Source of the DNA: CAZWBR01 sp964632305
GTDB taxonomy: Bacteria > Bacteroidota > Bacteroidia > Bacteroidales > Prolixibacteraceae
Direction: 5' to 3'
NCBI GenBank assembly: GCA_964632305.1
Contig: CAZWBR010000009.1
Coordinates: 28,438 to 92,437 of the forward strand
Length of the DNA: 64,000 nucleotides
How positions within the stretch are numbered: the first letter of the stretch is position 1; each line of letters starts with the position of its first letter. The notes under the pieces were generated by a model that did not search any database, was not told the origin of the DNA, and saw only the letters and a program-made list of their open reading frames with translations. A program made the translations under genes and the position numbers. Shown piece by piece: positions 16,432 through 25,532 of this stretch.

Positions 16432-17889
16432 TTAATACAGCGGACAACGATTGACCCCGCCTGTGGAGACCCTCCGCCCTTTTCCTCCTTTGTGCTTATC
16501 CTCCTTCTCGGGGAAGATCAGGTTGATGCCCACCCGCAGGTTCATATTTTTCGCCTTGGCGGGATAAAAGGGTGAGACGATATTGTCGGCGGCAGCATAA
16601 ATCTGGAACGGGCCTCCGCGGAATCCGAGGCCAAGACCAAGGTTGTCGAAGGTCGATTCCATGATTGAATAGCTGGCCGAGAGGGAGACCCCTTTCCAGA
16701 TCAGGGCGTTGGCCGAAGCGGTGAACGACGACCGGATCGCGTTGTTGTAGATCCTAAGGCGGGCTAAGCCTGAAACACTGAGGTTGTCGTTGACCATATA
16801 ATCGCCGCCGATATAGAGCTTGGCAGGGAGCATGGTTGAAAAACTGTTGGAGAGGGTGTCGGGTCGGAAAGCGTCGCGGATCGAATCCTCCAGTTGGTTG
16901 ATTGACGGGGTGACCGAGGTGATGGTCGGGGGGGTGTTGGCCGGATTGGCGATCTCGATGCCGCGGTATTTAAACTGACCCTGCTCGATGAAGCTGGCGG
17001 TATTGCTCGTCCAGTTGATGGTCCCGAAATCGATCAGACTCATGGAATACTCAAAATTATCGTTGACCTTATAGGCAAAGCCCAGATCAACGGCGATGCC
17101 GGGATTCCCGAAATTAAGGAAATAGTCGTTGGCCTCGAAGACCTCATCGACCGAACTGAGGTACCCGTTCGATCCGTAGGTATATTCGAGCGGGGCCGAC
17201 ACATCCACCCTCCCGGAAGCGGTGACATCGAGGTACTCGCCGGTTGCAGGGGAGGCGGCCTTGAAATTCAGTCCGTTCGATTTAATGGCTGCCATGCCGA
17301 AGAGGACTTTAGCGGTAACCCCCACGGTCAGATCTTCGCTGACGTCGCGGGCAAAAGTGAAGGCCAGTTCACGGTAGTGCTGGGCCCCGATGCCGAAGAC
17401 CCCTGAGTTATAGGTGGAACCCAGGTAGGGATGGTTGCCGTAATAGATCAGGTTGACCAGGTTCTTCTCGAAATAGAACTCGGCAAACTGGCGGTCGGTC
17501 AGCGAGAAAGCGTAGAAGTTTTTCCCCCGCTTCAGACCGGCTTCCAGCACGGTGAGCGCGGCCGATTCGTTGATGAAATTGGATTTGCCGATGGCCGAGA
17601 GGTAATTATCGAAGTCCCACACCAGCGAGTCGGCCTGCGGGCCGGTGCCTTTATGGATCAGATCGTTGTAGCTCCAGTTGTTGGTGTTGGCCGAGAGGTC
17701 GAGCTTCGAGAAAAGTGGCAGGCTCAGGTACCAGCCGTTTTCGATGCCTGGGCGCGCGGGGTTCAGATCCTTGGTCTGCGGGATCCCTTTCATGAAGTAG
17801 AGGGTATTGGGCTGGGCGATGGTTGGCGAGACGTGAAACAGGCTGATGCTTAGGAGTAAGTGTGTTAGTCGGAAGATATTTTTTTTCAT
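16432..17889 (-). CDS. DUF5723 family outer-membrane beta-barrel protein
   Basis: A 485-residue exported protein with signal peptide MKKNIFRLTHLLLSISLFHV and a probable cut after PTIAQ. The mature part alternates short hydrophobic strands with polar loops (GVTAKVLFGMAAI, FGNPGIAVDLGFAYKVN, GLGLGFRGGPFQIYAAADNI), the look of an outer-membrane barrel, and its N-terminal NPARPGIENGWYLSLP segment is typical of DUF5723. Function is unknown. It begins 4 bases after the lipoprotein stop, so the two are translated together and may form an outer-membrane complex (inference). Confidence 0.85.
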   Translation of the reverse strand: MKKNIFRLTHLLLSISLFHVSPTIAQPNTLYFMKGIPQTKDLNPARPGIENGWYLSLPLFSKLDLSANTNNWSYNDLIHKGTGPQADSLVWDFDNYLSAIGKSNFINESAALTVLEAGLKRGKNFYAFSLTDRQFAEFYFEKNLVNLIYYGNHPYLGSTYNSGVFGIGAQHYRELAFTFARDVSEDLTVGVTAKVLFGMAAIKSNGLNFKAASPATGEYLDVTASGRVDVSAPLEYTYGSNGYLSSVDEVFEANDYFLNFGNPGIAVDLGFAYKVNDNFEYSMSLIDFGTINWTSNTASFIEQGQFKYRGIEIANPANTPPTITSVTPSINQLEDSIRDAFRPDTLSNSFSTMLPAKLYIGGDYMVNDNLSVSGLARLRIYNNAIRSSFTASANALIWKGVSLSASYSIMESTFDNLGLGLGFRGGPFQIYAAADNIVSPFYPAKAKNMNLRVGINLIFPEKEDKHKGGKGRRVSTGGVNRCPLY

Positions 17890-17892
17890 AGC

Positions 17893-18522
17893 TTAATCAT
17901 CAAGTTTGGTGAGGTCGACCGGGGCATAAAAATAGAGCTGGACTTTGAATTCCGAGTCATTCAGGTTTTTCACGGTGACCGTGCCGCTGTCGGGCTGTTC
18001 CAGTTCTGTCCAGATCACAAACGAATCGGCCGCATCCAGATTGTCGAGATCGGTGGGACCCAGCTTGAAAATGTTTTTAGCGGCCAGCGGTTCGGTCACT
18101 GCTCCCGTGGCATCGGCCTTGCCCGACTGTATTATGCCGGAATCGAAGGTCTGTCCCAGGATCGTTCCTGAAGGCTGATCGACAAAGGCAAAACGGTAAT
18201 GAAATTTCATAGGGGTGCCGTTGGTCAGGTTAACCACAAGGTAGGCCGAGTCGACCGCTGTATATCGGTAATTGGTCCCGCCCAGATCATAAACAATCGA
18301 GTCCAGTGTCAGCACCGGAGCGGTCACCGGATCATGGTCGGGAAGGGTGATATTCACCAGGTTATCTACGAGATAGGTTCCGTAAGCCAACGGGGCATAC
18401 AGCGTGGGGGTTAAATCCTTCGGCTCGGTTAGCTTGTCGAAGTCGAAATCTTCCAGATTACAGGACGATAGGGTCGCTGCCAGTACAATGACGAGAATCC
18501 CCAATTGCAATAATTTTCTCAT
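17893..18522 (-). CDS. Hypothetical lipoprotein paired with the DUF5723 protein
   Basis: A 209-residue protein with a lipobox ending in Cys21 (AATLSSC), followed by acidic NLEDFDFDKL. Such a run of Asp/Glu just after the lipid Cys resembles the lipoprotein export signal for surface display in Bacteroidota, so it may be surface exposed. The body is threonine/asparagine-rich and probably all-beta. There is no family motif I can name. It is placed 4 bases upstream of the DUF5723 gene and 55 bases after the 912-residue protein gene. Confidence 0.75.
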   Translation of the reverse strand: MRKLLQLGILVIVLAATLSSCNLEDFDFDKLTEPKDLTPTLYAPLAYGTYLVDNLVNITLPDHDPVTAPVLTLDSIVYDLGGTNYRYTAVDSAYLVVNLTNGTPMKFHYRFAFVDQPSGTILGQTFDSGIIQSGKADATGAVTEPLAAKNIFKLGPTDLDNLDAADSFVIWTELEQPDSGTVTVKNLNDSEFKVQLYFYAPVDLTKLDD

Positions 18523-18576
18523 ACCGGTTATTATTTATCCATATTTCCGAATAAGCGGCAGATGCTCCGCCGCTTA

Positions 18577-21315
18577 TTACTTAACTTCATAGTTGTTCAG
18601 GAACCCGTCGGTAGAGCCTGCGATAAGGTTCCGAACCGACACGTTCTTATTGAAAGCTCCAATATTAATGGGTGAATTGCCCTCCAGAGGGAAGTTGCCC
18701 GACAGCGAACCATCCCTGTTAAACAGGTAGATCAGGTTCCCTTCCGTCGAGACCACCCCGATCTTATTCTCCCCCGAAATATCCACAACGACAGGACGCT
18801 GGTCACTCTTCTGTTCCAGTTTCTGGGTGAAGAGCGAAGTCCCGTCATGATCGTAAAGACAGAGCGTATTGTCGTCGAGGTAAATATAATCGGGTAGCTT
18901 GTCTCCGTTGACGTCCTGATAAACGAAGAGGTGCCGGGGCGAGAACTTCCCGGGGGTCAGCTTTTCCGACTTCCCGTCGAAATTGATCTTTCGGATGCTT
19001 CCCTCCTGGTCGGTGAGAACCAGTTGTACCCCGTTTCGTCCTGCTTTCTCCAGGATCAGATCGTTGTCCGAGATCAGGAAGTCGGTCGTCAGGTTGACCC
19101 GTTCTTTCCCTTGGCGGTCAAGAATATAAATTCTTTCGCGGTTGAAGAATACAATATAATCTTTGTTGCCCGAACGGAAATGATGAACAGGTTGGGTCAC
19201 CTCTTCCGAGGACTTTTCTGGGGCCCACCCGGCGACGGCACGGCCTTTTTTATCGTAGAGATAAACCCTCCGGTCGTCGCAGGCCACGCAGAACCGGTAG
19301 TCGCGCTTGTTGTCGTAATCGAATACCGAAACACTGTTGGTCGCTTTGCCCCTCAGGGCCAGTGGAAAGGTCGGGATGTTATTGCCGCTATGGTCGATCA
19401 GATGGATCGCTTCACGAGTGTTGAACAGGTACTGGAGCTTCCCGTCCCTGAAATAGTCGATCTGCTTGACATCGCCCACGATCGGACCCGCGAGTTTAAC
19501 CCGCCACATGACCATACCTTCTTTGTTGATCAGGCAGATGTTGTTTTCAGCATCCTGCAGAACCAGTTCCCGTTCGTTCTTATTGGCAGGGTTAATGACA
19601 AACTGGGGTTGCGTGATGACCCGGCTTCCCAGATAACTCCTCCAGACCGTGGCTTTTTTCTTTTTAACCACCGGGTTATATTTGATCTTGGCCGAGTTGT
19701 AGATCATCTTGTTTTCCGAACTGAACTGCCAGCCTATCTCGGTCTTCTCTAACGCGGGAAGCTGGGCCATGAGGGCCCCGAACAATTCAGGATTAAGGAT
19801 ATTGCCGAAGAAGGGGGCTGCCTTCCCGGGGGAGACCCATAAATAGAGGTTGGAGCGCTGCGACAGTTCCGACGAAAACTGGCGGAAATCAGGATCGTTG
19901 GCCAGGGTCTCTTTTAAAAGCGCTGATTGAAGGTAGCGACGGACCGATTCGTAGGAGGCCCCCATCACCACACAATTATCGAACACGGTAAACCATGAAG
20001 TCTCGACCCCCGAGAACAGGTTGCCGAAAAGCCTTTGCCCAAAATCATTGACCGGCATCCGGCATATGTCATAGGTGTTTTCCTGATCGATGCGGAACGG
20101 GCGGATCGCGTCTTTGATCCCGCTTTTGGCCGCGAATGCTTTCGAGGCGTTCACCAGCACCGAAGCCGCATTGTTCCCGCTGTTCACCTTCATCAGGAAC
20201 AGTCGGTTATCTTTAGCCCGGGCCGTGTCCTGCTCTGTATAGAAGACTCCCGCTTCCCCATCCATAAAATCGACCGCGAATTTCATCAGATCGATGCCCG
20301 AAGAGGCATTGGCTTCGTGAAGGCTGGCCAGGTAAGCGTCAAGCGATCCTTGCTTTTCCTGGAAGGATTGGTAATCGTTGAAGAAATTTTGCGGATTGTC
20401 AAGATTGATGGCCATAAAAAAGGAGGTGGAGGCCGGAAGGTACGACTCCAGGGTAAAAGTGCGGGGCTCCTGGTAATGAAAGAGATCAAGGTATCCGGCG
20501 AACGTCCCGTCGGAAAAGCTGAAACCGTTTAGCAGAATCACGTCCTCTTTCTGGATCAGGTCGATCTCCGACCAGAGACCGTAACCGTTGCCGGCAATAA
20601 AGTTGGCTGTCGGGTCGGACAACACCGGGGCTATAAATTTCGGAAAATAATGATGGTTGAAATACAGGTTGACATCAATATTTTGGGCCAGGGTCTTATT
20701 CACCTTCCTGAAACTGGCATCATCGATCAGCGAGGGGAGATCCATCTGTTTAATGGCCTTTTCCAATAGCGGAAGCGAGGTACTCATCATACAGATCCCC
20801 CTGAAGTAAGTGATAAAAGTCGAAGACCCTCCGCCCGGTCCGTTCAGTGAATACTCGTAGATCGTGGCTTTCCCGCTCTTGCGCTTCACCGGTTTCTCAT
20901 TCTGCCCGTCGAAATAGTTGTCGAAGAAAGCGGCAATCTCCCGTTTCTCCTTAAAACTGCCGATCTCAAGCAGGTAAAGCCGTTCACCCTTGTCGGGGAC
21001 CACGGTAAGCCCTTTGGCGGTAAACAATTGGCTGAATTCGGGGTTCCCGTTGATCAGCGAATCGGCAAGGTTGATATGGTTATGAACAGTGGCTATCTGA
21101 TTGAAAACGGAAAGCTCTTTCCAGATCGGGTTATTCTTTGTCTGATCTGTAAAATCGCTTAAATTCTGGATGCGGATAAAGAACGGGGTGTCGACCGGAA
21201 CGGCTTTAAGAGCCGGGGTCCCAAAATATTTCGATTCGCTGGTGAAAAAATACCATCCGGCGGCAACACCGGAAACTAATATACAAGTGATGAGAATAAG
21301 CAACTTCTTTTTCAT
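18577..21315 (-). CDS. Large DUF3352-like envelope protein with C-terminal propeller-like repeats
   Basis: A 912-residue protein with one N-terminal membrane segment (LLILITCILVSGVAAGWYFF), so anchored and facing the periplasm. Residues of about 30-530 resemble DUF3352-type proteins (KAVPVDTPFFIRIQNLSDF, SSTFITYFRGICMMST, TSWFTVFDNCVVMGAS). Residues of about 560-912 show repeated short units of the type NxxxYxFxxxxxxLYLxDxxG (ICLINKEGMVMWRVKLAG, VYLYDKKGRAVAGW, LIYLFNRDGSLSGNFP), suggesting a beta-propeller. No enzyme motif is seen. It is first of a minus-strand series with the lipoprotein and barrel genes. Function unknown. Confidence 0.75.
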   Translation of the reverse strand: MKKKLLILITCILVSGVAAGWYFFTSESKYFGTPALKAVPVDTPFFIRIQNLSDFTDQTKNNPIWKELSVFNQIATVHNHINLADSLINGNPEFSQLFTAKGLTVVPDKGERLYLLEIGSFKEKREIAAFFDNYFDGQNEKPVKRKSGKATIYEYSLNGPGGGSSTFITYFRGICMMSTSLPLLEKAIKQMDLPSLIDDASFRKVNKTLAQNIDVNLYFNHHYFPKFIAPVLSDPTANFIAGNGYGLWSEIDLIQKEDVILLNGFSFSDGTFAGYLDLFHYQEPRTFTLESYLPASTSFFMAINLDNPQNFFNDYQSFQEKQGSLDAYLASLHEANASSGIDLMKFAVDFMDGEAGVFYTEQDTARAKDNRLFLMKVNSGNNAASVLVNASKAFAAKSGIKDAIRPFRIDQENTYDICRMPVNDFGQRLFGNLFSGVETSWFTVFDNCVVMGASYESVRRYLQSALLKETLANDPDFRQFSSELSQRSNLYLWVSPGKAAPFFGNILNPELFGALMAQLPALEKTEIGWQFSSENKMIYNSAKIKYNPVVKKKKATVWRSYLGSRVITQPQFVINPANKNERELVLQDAENNICLINKEGMVMWRVKLAGPIVGDVKQIDYFRDGKLQYLFNTREAIHLIDHSGNNIPTFPLALRGKATNSVSVFDYDNKRDYRFCVACDDRRVYLYDKKGRAVAGWAPEKSSEEVTQPVHHFRSGNKDYIVFFNRERIYILDRQGKERVNLTTDFLISDNDLILEKAGRNGVQLVLTDQEGSIRKINFDGKSEKLTPGKFSPRHLFVYQDVNGDKLPDYIYLDDNTLCLYDHDGTSLFTQKLEQKSDQRPVVVDISGENKIGVVSTEGNLIYLFNRDGSLSGNFPLEGNSPINIGAFNKNVSVRNLIAGSTDGFLNNYEVK

Positions 21316-21430
21316 TCCGAACTACTTAGGTGGAATTCTTCTTACGTTTAGTAAAAATAATATTTAAGCTTAAAAGGTATCTTAAATTAATGATAATTAA
21401 TTCAATTGGTCAATCAATTTCGACGAAAAA

Positions 21431-22687
21431 TTATCGCTGCCTGATCTGCGACGATTCGACCATCTTGTAAACCTTGTCCGACCGTCTGATTTTCTGTGGT
21501 ATAGCCACCGAACAGAAGGAGCCTTTCGGCGCTTCCGCTATCGGGTTCAGCTCAACCCGTACCTCTTCAACGATGGTCTGAACCACGCCCGAGGTGGTGC
21601 CGGTGATCAGGATCTCGTCGCCCGGTTTCAGCGGTCCGGTCTCCAGCTTGATCTCGGCGACCCCGATATTCGAGAAATAGTTGGTCACACGTCCCAGGTA
21701 AACCTTTCGTTTCGTGGCCAAAGAACCGTAATTACTGCTCCATTCGCCAAGACGCTGCCCCAGGTAATAGCCATCCCAGAAACCACGGTTGAAAACAGTG
21801 GCTAACCGCTGATCCCAATTGTCGATCTTTTCCTGCGTGAATTCCCCGTTGAAATAAGCTTCTGCGGCTTCGCGGTAACACGCCACAACAGTCTTGACAT
21901 ATTCAGCACTGCGTGCCCGACCCTCTATTTTCAGCACGGTGACCCCCGAGTCGAGGACCTTGTTTAAAAAGTGGATCGTTTTTAAATCTTTTGGCGACAT
22001 GATATATTCATTGTCGATCTCCAGCTCTGCCCCCGTCTCCTTGTCGGTCACGATATAGGCCCTCCGGCAGGTCTGCATACAGGATCCCCGGTTAGCCGAC
22101 GATTTCATCTCGTGGAGCGACAGGTAACATTTTCCCGAGATGGCCATGCACAAAGCCCCGTGAACAAACATCTCCAGCCGGATCCGCTGGCCCGACGGGC
22201 CTCTTAAATCGTTTTCCTCAATCTTTTTCGAGATCTCGGTCACCCGCCCCAGGTTCATCTCCCGGGCCAACACCATCACATCGGCAAACTGGGCGTAAAA
22301 TTTCACCGCCTCATAATTGGTGATGTTGACCTGGACGGAGATATGAACCTCCATCCCCAATGACCTGCATTTCTGGATGGTCGCCATGTCGGAGGCGATG
22401 ATGGCCGTGATCCCCGCCTCTTTCGCCGCAACGATGATCCGCTCCAGCGTGTCGAACTCTTCGTCAAAAATCTCGGTATTGATGGTCAGATAACTCTTTA
22501 CCCCGGCTGCACTGCTCCGACGGGCAATCTCCTTCAGATCGTCCAGCGTGAAATTATTGGCCGACCGTGCCCTCATGTTCAGGTGCTCAACCCCGAAATA
22601 GACCGACCCGGCCCCTGCCTGTATGGCGGCCATCAACGATTCGTACGAACCGACCGGCGCCATTATCTCAATATCGCGTAATTCCAT
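21431..22687 (-). CDS. U32 family peptidase-like protein (RlhA/TrhP type)
   Basis: A 418-residue protein with the U32 signature EMFVHGALCMAISGKCYLS near residue 170, the neighbouring RGSCMQTCRRAY cysteines, the N-terminal APVGSYESLMAAIQAGAGSVYFG and SPKDLKTIHFL. E. coli members RlhA and TrhP hydroxylate cytidine in 23S rRNA or uridine in tRNA, and the cysteines probably hold an iron-sulfur cluster, so an RNA-modifying role is more likely than proteolysis. Which RNA is modified cannot be read from the sequence. It has a well-formed promoter about 90 bases upstream. Confidence 0.9.
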   Translation of the reverse strand: MELRDIEIMAPVGSYESLMAAIQAGAGSVYFGVEHLNMRARSANNFTLDDLKEIARRSSAAGVKSYLTINTEIFDEEFDTLERIIVAAKEAGITAIIASDMATIQKCRSLGMEVHISVQVNITNYEAVKFYAQFADVMVLAREMNLGRVTEISKKIEENDLRGPSGQRIRLEMFVHGALCMAISGKCYLSLHEMKSSANRGSCMQTCRRAYIVTDKETGAELEIDNEYIMSPKDLKTIHFLNKVLDSGVTVLKIEGRARSAEYVKTVVACYREAAEAYFNGEFTQEKIDNWDQRLATVFNRGFWDGYYLGQRLGEWSSNYGSLATKRKVYLGRVTNYFSNIGVAEIKLETGPLKPGDEILITGTTSGVVQTIVEEVRVELNPIAEAPKGSFCSVAIPQKIRRSDKVYKMVESSQIRQR

Positions 22688-22777
22688 TTTTTACTCTGTT
22701 TTGTTTCACCCGGCACGACCAAACATCCCATTTCCCGCTTTTAACCGGTCGGTGCCTTTGTGCATTATTTTACGGGG

Positions 22778-22808
22778 CAAAGGTAGGATTATCAATCGCT
22801 TTGGCAAA
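22778..22808 (-). promoter_or_regulatory. Promoter of the U32 gene
   Basis: On the minus strand TTTG (22805-22808), exactly 19 bases, then TACCTTTG (22778-22785): a near-perfect Bacteroidota promoter, giving a leader of about 85 bases before the start at 22687. The 318-base gap 22688-23005 contains this and the divergent fructanase control region. Confidence 0.7.
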
Positions 22809-22918
22809 GTTTTGTTTTCCTCACGCAACCTATTCGCGCGAGATCCCCTCAATTTAACGGAATGTTGCAACTCTTACCCTTACCGGGATTTTACCATTCC
22901 CGGCCATTTATCCTGATA

Positions 22919-22988
22919 ATCATTCGGCATTCCTTTCGGAAAATACCGAATGATACTGTATATTTGAAAACTCCCTGTAAAGGGAGGG
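22919..22988 (+). promoter_or_regulatory. Fructanase control region: palindrome overlapping the promoter, plus leader hairpin
   Basis: TATATTTG at 22959-22966 is an exact -7 box; no clear -33 box is present. A 9-bp inverted repeat, ATCATTCGG (22919-22927) and CCGAATGAT (22946-22954), ends four bases before the -7 box and spans the -33 position, as expected for an operator. A small stem CTCCCT gta AAGGGAG lies in the transcribed leader (about 22970-22986). The GH32 start follows at 23006. Confidence 0.5.
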
Positions 22989-23005
22989 TAACAATTTAAC
23001 CATCT

Positions 23006-24442
23006 ATGAAAAAGAGATATCTGTTTTTACTGATCGCGGCTGTCGCGCTGATTTCAGCCAAGCCCGATAAAAACTATTACAACGAGAAGTTACGTCCGCA
23101 GTTTCACTTTACCCCCGAAAAAAACTGGATGAACGATCCCAGCGGACTGGTTTGGTACGACGGCGAATATCACCTGTTTTACCAGCACAATCCGTTTGGC
23201 CTCGACAGGGGCTTTATGCACTGGGGACACGCGGTGAGTAAAGATCTGGTGCGCTGGGAACATCTACCCGTCGCGCTGACCCCCGACGAGGGCTCTGCCG
23301 ACACCATCCGCTGTACCGCCTTCCCGGGAAGCGCGGTGGTCGATCAGAACAACGTGGCCGGTCTGCAGAAAGGCGATGACAAAACCCTGCTGGCTTTTTA
23401 TACCAGCCAGGAATGTGGCCAGCGTCTTGCCTACAGCAACGACAAGGGACGAACCTGGACAAAATACGAGAAGAATCCGCTGATCGCGTTCGATAACGAC
23501 GATGCCCGCGACCCTAAAGTCTTTTTTCACCAACCTTCCGGGAAATGGGTGATGGCGCTTTACCGCTGTCCCGGCAACGATAAGAAAAAACAGGGTATCT
23601 CCATCTATACCTCCTCCAATCTTCTCGATTGGGAGTTCCAAAGCCACGTGGAAGGTTATTACGAATCGCCCGACCTCTTCGAGATACCGCTCGATGGTCA
23701 AACGGATCAAAAAAAATGGGTCTTGCTGGGCGCCGACGGAGCTTACCAGGTAGGCACTTTCGACGGGAAAACCTTCACCCCCGAAACCAAAAAGAGAAGA
23801 CTCGACTATGGGCGTAACTTCTATGCTTCCCAGACCTGGTCGAACCAGCCGGAGGGTAAACTGATCCAGGTGGCCTGGATGAAGGGAGGCGAATATCCCG
23901 GGATGCCGTTTAACGGTCAGCTCAGTTTCCCTACCGAACTATCGCTGCGTACCACCCACGATGGGCCCGCCCTTTGCCGTAAACCAATCGCCGCGATCGC
24001 TTCGCTCTACGATCAGAGCACTAAAAAGGAGGATAAAAACTATCTCCCGGGTCTGAAAACAAATCTGTTAGGTTCTCTCAAAGGCGATGCTTTCCATATC
24101 AAGGCGGTTTTCGATCCCAAAACTTCCGATGTCTTCGGGTTTGTGGTACGAAGCGGAAAAACCTCAAGCGGAATGGAGATACGTTACGAGACCGCAAAAA
24201 ATAATCTCTATGTCAACGGATCAGAGATGATCGTCAGGCCTGTGGATGGAAAGATAGAGATGGAAATCTTAGTCGACCGCTCCTCTATCGAGATCTTCTG
24301 CAACGGCGGCGAACAGGTGATCTCCACCTGCTTCACCCCCGAGGCGGGCGACGAGGATCTGGTCCTCCTTACACAGGGCGGCGAGCTGTACGTGAAATCA
24401 TTAGAGATATATAAACTTCGCTCAGCCTGGGTAGAGAAATAA
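23006..24442 (+). CDS. Glycoside hydrolase family 32, secreted fructanase (levanase/inulinase/invertase type)
   Basis: A 478-residue enzyme with signal peptide (MKKRYLFLLIAAVALISA), so exported. The five-blade GH32 catalytic domain has the nucleophile Asp44 in WMNDPSG, the transition-state stabiliser Asp169 in RDP and the acid/base Glu220 in ESPDLFEI (usually ECP). The C-terminal ~130 residues form the GH32C beta-sandwich (VDRSSIEIFCNGGEQV). It cleaves beta-fructofuranosyl bonds; chain preference cannot be told. Unlike most fructan loci of gut Bacteroides, there is no SusC/SusD or fructokinase beside it. A PHP phosphatase gene starts 27 bases after its stop. Confidence 0.93.
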   Translation: MKKRYLFLLIAAVALISAKPDKNYYNEKLRPQFHFTPEKNWMNDPSGLVWYDGEYHLFYQHNPFGLDRGFMHWGHAVSKDLVRWEHLPVALTPDEGSADTIRCTAFPGSAVVDQNNVAGLQKGDDKTLLAFYTSQECGQRLAYSNDKGRTWTKYEKNPLIAFDNDDARDPKVFFHQPSGKWVMALYRCPGNDKKKQGISIYTSSNLLDWEFQSHVEGYYESPDLFEIPLDGQTDQKKWVLLGADGAYQVGTFDGKTFTPETKKRRLDYGRNFYASQTWSNQPEGKLIQVAWMKGGEYPGMPFNGQLSFPTELSLRTTHDGPALCRKPIAAIASLYDQSTKKEDKNYLPGLKTNLLGSLKGDAFHIKAVFDPKTSDVFGFVVRSGKTSSGMEIRYETAKNNLYVNGSEMIVRPVDGKIEMEILVDRSSIEIFCNGGEQVISTCFTPEAGDEDLVLLTQGGELYVKSLEIYKLRSAWVEK

Positions 24443-24469
24443 ACTGAACACTCCCCTTCACCGATCGGT

Positions 24470-25264
24470 ATGACCAGTTTCGATTACCATATGCACACCC
24501 ACCTCTCCGATGGCGCCAACAGCCACGAGGAGATGGTGCTGGCTGCTATTGATAAAGGATTCGGCGAGATCGGCTTCTCCGACCATTTCTGCATCAGGCA
24601 GCCCTGCCGTTGGGCCGTGGGCACCGACGGTATCGCCCTGCTGGAGGAAAGGGTCAGGGCCATGCAGGCGAAATACAGCGACCGGATCACTATCCTCTTT
24701 GGCCTCGAGGTCGATTATTTTCCCACCCTCGAAGCGGAGATCCGCGAGGCCCTCAGCCCCTTCAGCTTCGATTACGTCACCGGCTCGGTCCATTTCCTCG
24801 ACGACTGGAACTACGACACCGCCCCCGAAGGGTACGACCGCTATTCGACCGATTATATCTATCAGTGGTACTTCGGCGAATTGCAGAAAGCCGCCCGGTC
24901 GGGGCTCTTCAACATCATGGCCCACCCCGACCTGATCAAGAAGTTCCGCATATGGCCCGAGACCACCCCGCTGAACCTTTTCCGCGAAACGGCCAGTGTC
25001 TTTGCCCAATCGGGCGTCGCCTTCGAGGTGAACACCAGCGGAAAAGATCGTCCCTGCGGCGAGTTCTTCCCGGGAACGGAATTTCTCGAAGTGCTCCATC
25101 ACGCCGGGGTGCCCGTCACGCTGGGCTCCGATTCGCACCGCAGCGACCAGATCGGCCGCTATTTCGATGAAGCAAGGGCGCTGCTCGGCCAGGTGGGTTA
25201 TCGTTCGCTCACCCGGTTCCGTCACCGCCACCCGATCGCCGAACCGCTGACGGTCCCGGCCTGA
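24470..25264 (+). CDS. PHP-domain histidinol-phosphatase family protein
   Basis: A 264-residue cytoplasmic protein of the PHP superfamily. Metal ligands are visible in DYHMHTHLSDG at the N-terminus, FGLEVDYFP, DYVTGSVHFLDD, NIMAHPDL and TLGSDSHRSDQIG at the C-terminus, the order found in HisK-type histidinol-phosphatases. No other histidine biosynthesis gene is present, so the assignment to histidinol phosphate is by family only; related members hydrolyse other phosphate esters. It begins 27 bases after the fructanase and could be co-transcribed. The gene is markedly GC-rich at third positions, and as a result both strands show long open frames. Confidence 0.85.
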   Translation: MTSFDYHMHTHLSDGANSHEEMVLAAIDKGFGEIGFSDHFCIRQPCRWAVGTDGIALLEERVRAMQAKYSDRITILFGLEVDYFPTLEAEIREALSPFSFDYVTGSVHFLDDWNYDTAPEGYDRYSTDYIYQWYFGELQKAARSGLFNIMAHPDLIKKFRIWPETTPLNLFRETASVFAQSGVAFEVNTSGKDRPCGEFFPGTEFLEVLHHAGVPVTLGSDSHRSDQIGRYFDEARALLGQVGYRSLTRFRHRHPIAEPLTVPA

Positions 25265-25391
25265 ACCAACTCCCCCCAATATTCATCTGCCTTCTTTCAC
25301 AGTGCTCTTCATCCGAGTCTCACCCGGTTTTTATCCTTAAGGCTCCTTTTTTTACCTGTTTTGTCCAAAAAAAATATCCGTATCAACTCCT

Positions 25392-25532
25392 GATCAAAGG
25401 CATACCAAGTCAAGGGTTTATTCGTACTTTGTTCGTAGTTTGTTCGTACTTTATAGGTATAATATATAAAGAAACTACGTAGAAAATACACAGAAACTAC
25501 CTTCAAAGTCCGGCGAGGGTATGGCTTTGATC
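25392..25532. repeat. Palindromic element with 11-bp internal repeats, copy C
   Basis: The terminal inverted repeats are GATCAAAGGCATACC (25392-25406) and GGTATGGCTTTGATC (25518-25532), 14 of 15 matching. Inside, 11-bp units run TTCGTACTTTG (25421), TTCGTAGTTTG (25432) and TTCGTACTTTA (25443), then after an AT-rich centre TACGTAGAAAA (25476) and TACACAGAAAC (25487), which are complementary in type. The sequence differs from the other two elements but the construction and size (141 bp) are the same. No coding capacity. It starts 127 bases after the PHP gene. Confidence 0.65.

Noticed and set aside
18931..19752. 273-codon plus-strand frame
   Set aside because: Antisense to the 912-residue envelope protein gene; no motif.
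24458..25279. 273-codon minus-strand frame opposite the PHP gene
   Set aside because: The plus-strand product has the full PHP metal-ligand set; the minus frame reflects high GC at third positions.
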